A DNA stretch of 64,000 bases from NCBI GenBank assembly GCA_934444765.1, contig CAKSDC010000008.1:24441-88440 (forward strand). Direction: 5' to 3'. Position 1 is the first letter of the stretch. Each line of letters begins with the position of its first letter. Of the stretch, positions 62,201-64,000 are shown in pieces. The notes beneath the pieces were generated by a model. That model was not told the origin of the DNA and did not search any database. It saw only the letters and a program-made list of their open reading frames with translations. The position numbers were made by a program, and so were the translations under genes. Source of the stretch: an uncultured Oscillospiraceae bacterium. GTDB lineage: Bacteria > Bacillota > Clostridia > Oscillospirales > Ruminococcaceae.

Positions 62201-64000
62201 AAAGGTAGACGTAAACGGTAACGAATTTAAAGATGCTACATTAACTATCACTGGCGATAACTATTCTAAGACATGGAATACTGATACACAACCTGAACTA
62301 ATACTATCTGACCTATCAAACGGTGAATATACTATTACAGAAACTGCAATAGACGGTTATGTTCAATTAGTAGCTACTTTTAAAGTCGAAAATGGTACTG
62401 TTATCAATTCAAATTCAGTTGGTGATTATAACAACGTTACTAATACGGCGAACTCTGTAACTTTAGTCAATAAGTCTATCGTAAGCATTAGCAAGGTAGA
62501 CGCTACAGACAGTACAGAACTTGCAGGTGCTAAAATGACTATCACTTCTGATAGTATTATTCCAATTAATAGTTTAGTACTAAAAAGAGGAAATACTACT
62601 TTAACTAAAGCTGATAGTCTCTCTAACGACTACACCAACTATACTGTATCTAATGGTAAAATCACTTTCTATTCCGACGGTAAAAATTCAACAGACGTTA
62701 TAGGTCTTCCAGACGGTAGCTACACTCTAAGAGAAGAAGTAGCTCCAGACGGTTACAATACTATAACTACCGACATCAGGTTTACTATCAAGAACGGCAA
62801 GGTTGTAGATAGTTCTACTACTACAAGCAACGAATACTCTATTACAGACAACAAGATTACTGTTAAGGATACTGCTAAAAAGTCAGTAACTATTAGTAAG
62901 GTATCTATTACAGAAGGCAAATCTACTGAACTTGCTGGTGCAACTCTAACTATTCAAAACGTTGATGGACAGAGTAACGACCTAAGCAAAGTAACAGTAA
63001 CTCAAAACGATGTAGAAGTATCTAATACTTCTACTAAAGACAAGGTAGAATTTACTACTATCAAGGATTTCAATTCCGAAATTAAGGGACTACCTGCTGG
63101 TACTTATACCTTAACAGAGACTACTACTCCTAATAATTATCAAACTGCTGAAACTATCACATTTACAGTAACAGAAGACGGAACTATTGAAGGTGTAACT
63201 AACGCTTACAGTTCCGAAGAAAACACTATAGTAATGCTTGATAAACAGAAAGGTCAAGTAAGTATTAGCAAGTTAGACGCTACCGCTGAAAGTGAAGAGG
63301 TTGAAGGTGCTACGCTATCTATAACTTCCAATAAGGTATTACCTAACGATATCAAACTAACTCAAGGCGATAACGAAATTACTAAGGGTGAAGAACTATC
63401 TAATACTACTTATACAGTATCTAAGGACGGAAAGACTATAACTTTCAAGTCAGGTACATTACCTACAGTAGTAAGCGGTTTAGATGACGGCGAATACACT
63501 CTAACAGAAGTTACAGCTCCAAACGGCTACTTAATGACTACTACTAACGATGTAACCTTTACTATCAAAGACGGAAAAGTTACAGATGATAGTGTTACTT
63601 CCATAGAAGATAAGCCAATAACTGCTACTATTAGCAAGATAGACATTACAGATAATAAAGAACTTGAAGGTGCAGTATTAACTATCACTTCCAAGAACGA
63701 TAATGTTGACCTAAGCAAGGTAACCTCTTCTAATAACGACAGTCTAAAGGTTATCGAAGACGGTAAGACTATAAAGTTTACTTCTAAGGCAACCTCTACA
63801 GAACTTTCTAAGTTACCAGTAGGAACTTACACTCTAACAGAGACTACCGCTCCAAATGGTTACACTATCAATAAGGAAGCAGTAGAATTTACAGTATCCG
63901 ATAACGGTACAGTAACTAACTCCGCTACCATGAAGGACGAAGTTACAAAAGTTACTATCAGCAAGATAGACATTACAGATAATAAAGAACTTGAAGGTGC
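56220..64000 (+). CDS. giant surface adhesin with DUF11-like and Cna-B/SpaA-like repeats, runs off right edge
   Basis: At least 2,593 residues with no stop before base 64000. ATG 56220 is the only in-frame start near the ribosome site. A long signal peptide covers about 1-41 (SRFISLLLSVMVLFMCVPAQ, then VSAED). The N-terminal part (about 45-330) is a globular adhesin-type region. Then come repeated DUF11-like modules (FEINKTVDKSICNTGDTVTY, with TVTVKNTGGKYGNVTVTD) to about 1400. The C-terminal visible part is a tandem of Cna-B/SpaA prealbumin-like units (LPAGTYTLTETTTPNNY, GLDDGEYTLTEVTAPNGY). Proteins like this are usually sortase-anchored, and the two sortases upstream fit. The anchor signal lies outside the window. 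Confidence 0.88.
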   Translation, partial: MKTDSLTLNPKSFKSRFISLLLSVMVLFMCVPAQDLTLVSAEDSTIATSMNVEFTDSKYNAIDSVSSGELFYILLTLGGANVTETGQNTDVYRFYIPNELQLVNFPNNGFTEGAEYHGFVVHVEGDVRYLEYSQNNGDTQVMTLQGRFANGITPNDTKYTFDLVYSGDGTKVSNTMVTKSASNWSTSKTADKHTINAKDINDGVNIAYTLNANSNGSKKGNWYMRKLFFTDTITLPSNLTFTDSIRDAISIEGATIENVTVNGNTATVKWSVESSDTKNELPNQSFKMDVTLNSNTVTGELESSDDIVNTLAVKGQRVGEDNASYTLPDASAKVKVNALEPKFEINKTVDKSICNTGDTVTYTVTVKNTGGKYGNVTVTDSIPSYLEDAKVVSTSGNYGSATIVDNVLTANLVRVPVGETVTIKYSAKIKSGASGTISNTAVATKDNTYYGSSTANVTVKTPKLTISKNGNVEYDGQNIGSIYYTNTQNQKAIYTITVTNSGNVDLTNVSVSDDIPTSIQSPEIVGSVEGVSINGNTLSGTIASLKAGESVTIKVQGDIDNSTTGNITNKAKASNIENSLDVTSNEVTFTPKDAQPNIGLVKSSDKSTFVKGDTITFTIRVSNSGPKSTTITVKDEQLWNLVDNGTITISSITLDGQSQIDEDNTAESLLKTTGIQVTNLGFNQSKDIVITCKVTGDISKIENTASATYGDNQDTVDSNKVTITKDTSGNYKAEKWIVDENGNTLVDSNNTVSPDFEGFSVGDTITFRSKFANNSGSTIKDLYISDTCYLYASRNYDTFTIKFIKGVGSDEYATGSTYTKSLTSDDYNDANINTAFSMANLENINLPNNDYIIIEYSMPIRELNNNEYNNMWTNNKYDFGSNNHIEFKNAFKGNVYANAKVLVPKANTYGVTKQVKDNNYYTDNKTVNINELSKGLVGQEYEYKITLTKNDKMLNGYSGNTITITDTLPQELNYKDGSVKVVSGGTLVSATQEGKELVIALTPENLQSKSVEITYTATIDPTSIDSITTGTAKNGSVVEAINTVSNITITDTDGNVVNSKKPNTTSKVTFKNVQPLPGFAKLAVKSFAGKVYDEDVELQGVNNGLITAGDTLIWQAVVYNGKGTSTDIADLKGKFSVTDELPSTYEYDNTTGYPTTAKICALKEDGSYDFASGTSVTLPKPTISGNSITWTFTDVKLSPNQCLVVEFPTVAKEGTYADGVITNKGYVTFENKEYSQNQVVAGEPKGEDIWNYANYHIVGLTTKSYKTIAYKNQGHVGDPHNDPKDDTAYGYEPTHNYVQGMQGEEVTYTLNITNTSSSLNLENLTIIDRLPYVGDKGLVSGHDRNSAFGVALGKISGVTIDGDAISSSQYTVMYSTDKNSILTDDCKDWVGENDIMSWSPNSANAVNFRIMFDSSVVVKAQQTITVKFTGIVPNYVENTGEDNIAWNSFAYAYKNKRILGSKIMVAEPAKVGVWVETPETAIDITINKSVNSATTNTFYFALFNSEGVRISDVVSLDIVNGTTGSVTMEDIDLKSIKESIKNNSDNIYLFETNSKGEKIDSTNSIYDVEYNNTNTISTLDSTKDKTVTVTNTKQSGEITVNKTLNGEDADTFYFGLFTVKTTETKVDGKDTQVTEYIRYEEAGIKSLTLTPNNGTATGSVTFEDVPVGTFYVFETNANGVIVGSDIPNHTYTGSVSGTKYEVVNSLTNGVTVTKNGIATVDITNTEVKNYSITVSKAMISDRIETTPTFYVGLFADNVLVQAKEVSDGDTVTFDGLDKDKTYQVYELSNLNDPNSKVEDTLKDYEVYLTEKDEDATKVDFKVIYSDNDGINFKDGSTEKYVSITNKDIEKTVDKIDVFKTINVDLTEEERANFKNTTFKFGLYTKNTDGSYQQVKFTTVSIAKDKLEVSADHKGYTTYTATATASFENLANGTYYAFELDDNENRVSNGGSLTNNGNTYEVDYANGNAKIVDDTLATAPTFRVVNASNKDVTFKKVDVNGNEFKDATLTITGDNYSKTWNTDTQPELILSDLSNGEYTITETAIDGYVQLVATFKVENGTVINSNSVGDYNNVTNTANSVTLVNKSIVSISKVDATDSTELAGAKMTITSDSIIPINSLVLKRGNTTLTKADSLSNDYTNYTVSNGKITFYSDGKNSTDVIGLPDGSYTLREEVAPDGYNTITTDIRFTIKNGKVVDSSTTTSNEYSITDNKITVKDTAKKSVTISKVSITEGKSTELAGATLTIQNVDGQSNDLSKVTVTQNDVEVSNTSTKDKVEFTTIKDFNSEIKGLPAGTYTLTETTTPNNYQTAETITFTVTEDGTIEGVTNAYSSEENTIVMLDKQKGQVSISKLDATAESEEVEGATLSITSNKVLPNDIKLTQGDNEITKGEELSNTTYTVSKDGKTITFKSGTLPTVVSGLDDGEYTLTEVTAPNGYLMTTTNDVTFTIKDGKVTDDSVTSIEDKPITATISKIDITDNKELEGAVLTITSKNDNVDLSKVTSSNNDSLKVIEDGKTIKFTSKATSTELSKLPVGTYTLTETTAPNGYTINKEAVEFTVSDNGTVTNSATMKDEVTKVTISKIDITDNKELEG
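62486..64000 (+). repeat. tandem Cna-B-like repeats, array continues past the window
   Basis: Units begin with ISKVDATDSTELAGAKM or similar near 62486, 62889, 63261, 63631 and 63958. The last two are the most alike: 40 bases at 63634-63673 recur exactly at 63961-64000, a period of 327 bp (109 codons). This suggests recent duplication and more copies to the right. Confidence 0.88.

Noticed and set aside
56177..63718. Minus-strand open frames inside the giant adhesin gene
   Set aside because: They are short and lack ribosome sites and recognisable domains. They are shadows of a repetitive Thr-rich plus-strand gene.

Overview
The window is AT-rich DNA from a Gram-positive anaerobe. It most resembles a Ruminococcus-type member of the Oscillospiraceae. 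The reasons are several proteins with C-terminal dockerin repeats, a cohesin-dockerin adaptor next to a multi-module scaffold with a sortase tail, class B sortases, a split ECF module, a CarD-family regulator, and Bacillota-style AAAGGAG ribosome sites. TTG starts preceded by good ribosome sites are used repeatedly (ruvB, two small genes, a sortase, tnpB). Species cannot be fixed from the sequence alone.

Layout. 1-5.6 kb: four minus-strand secreted proteins, namely a GDSL esterase with a two-repeat dockerin (cut by the left edge) and three BspA-type leucine-rich-repeat proteins that each end in only one dockerin repeat. 5.8-13.5 kb: class II aldolase, a three-gene unit (SDR epimerase, solute-binding lipoprotein, small P-loop kinase), prephenate dehydrogenase, an HTH-membrane protein, a CarD-like regulator and a DUF368 membrane protein. 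13.8-25.6 kb: a long plus-strand run with ruvCAB, glmM, a methyltransferase, an ECF transporter energy module (ecfA1, ecfA2, ecfT) interrupted by two small membrane proteins and a PIN-like protein, truA, a DUF5711-like protein and a CvpA-like protein. 25.7-30 kb: a Clp ATPase with an N-terminal zinc finger, three tRNAs (Gly, Arg, His) and a CNNM/CorC protein. 30.2-36.3 kb: GtrA, a CapA-like lipoprotein, a 0.7-kb non-coding leader, then the cohesin-dockerin adaptor and the wall-anchored scaffold. 36.3-46.5 kb: a TtcA-like enzyme, galK-galE, a solitary TnpB element, gltX, a thioredoxin pair, a MATE exporter behind a terminator-like leader, and a cytidylate-kinase-like protein. 46.7-55.9 kb: YdjM-like protein, secreted lysozyme-SH3-dockerin, TraX-like protein, HTH/membrane pair, thiI, pncC-like gene, two class B sortases, a zinc-ribbon protein and a flavodoxin-like reductase. 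56.2 kb to the end: a giant surface protein of DUF11-like and Cna-B-like repeats that runs off the right edge.

How the parts fit: dockerin proteins can dock on cohesins, the scaffold can be fixed to the wall by a sortase, and the sortases and the giant adhesin add to the surface machinery. Nearly every promoter I can read is a vegetative-type TTGACA/TATAAT pair with a 17-bp spacer.

Two signals stand out beyond the gene list. First, I found no GATC and no CTAG anywhere in 64 kb, and codon choice bends to avoid them. Second, three genes (DUF368, CNNM, giant adhesin) have a perfect hairpin placed between a strong Shine-Dalgarno sequence and the only possible start codon.
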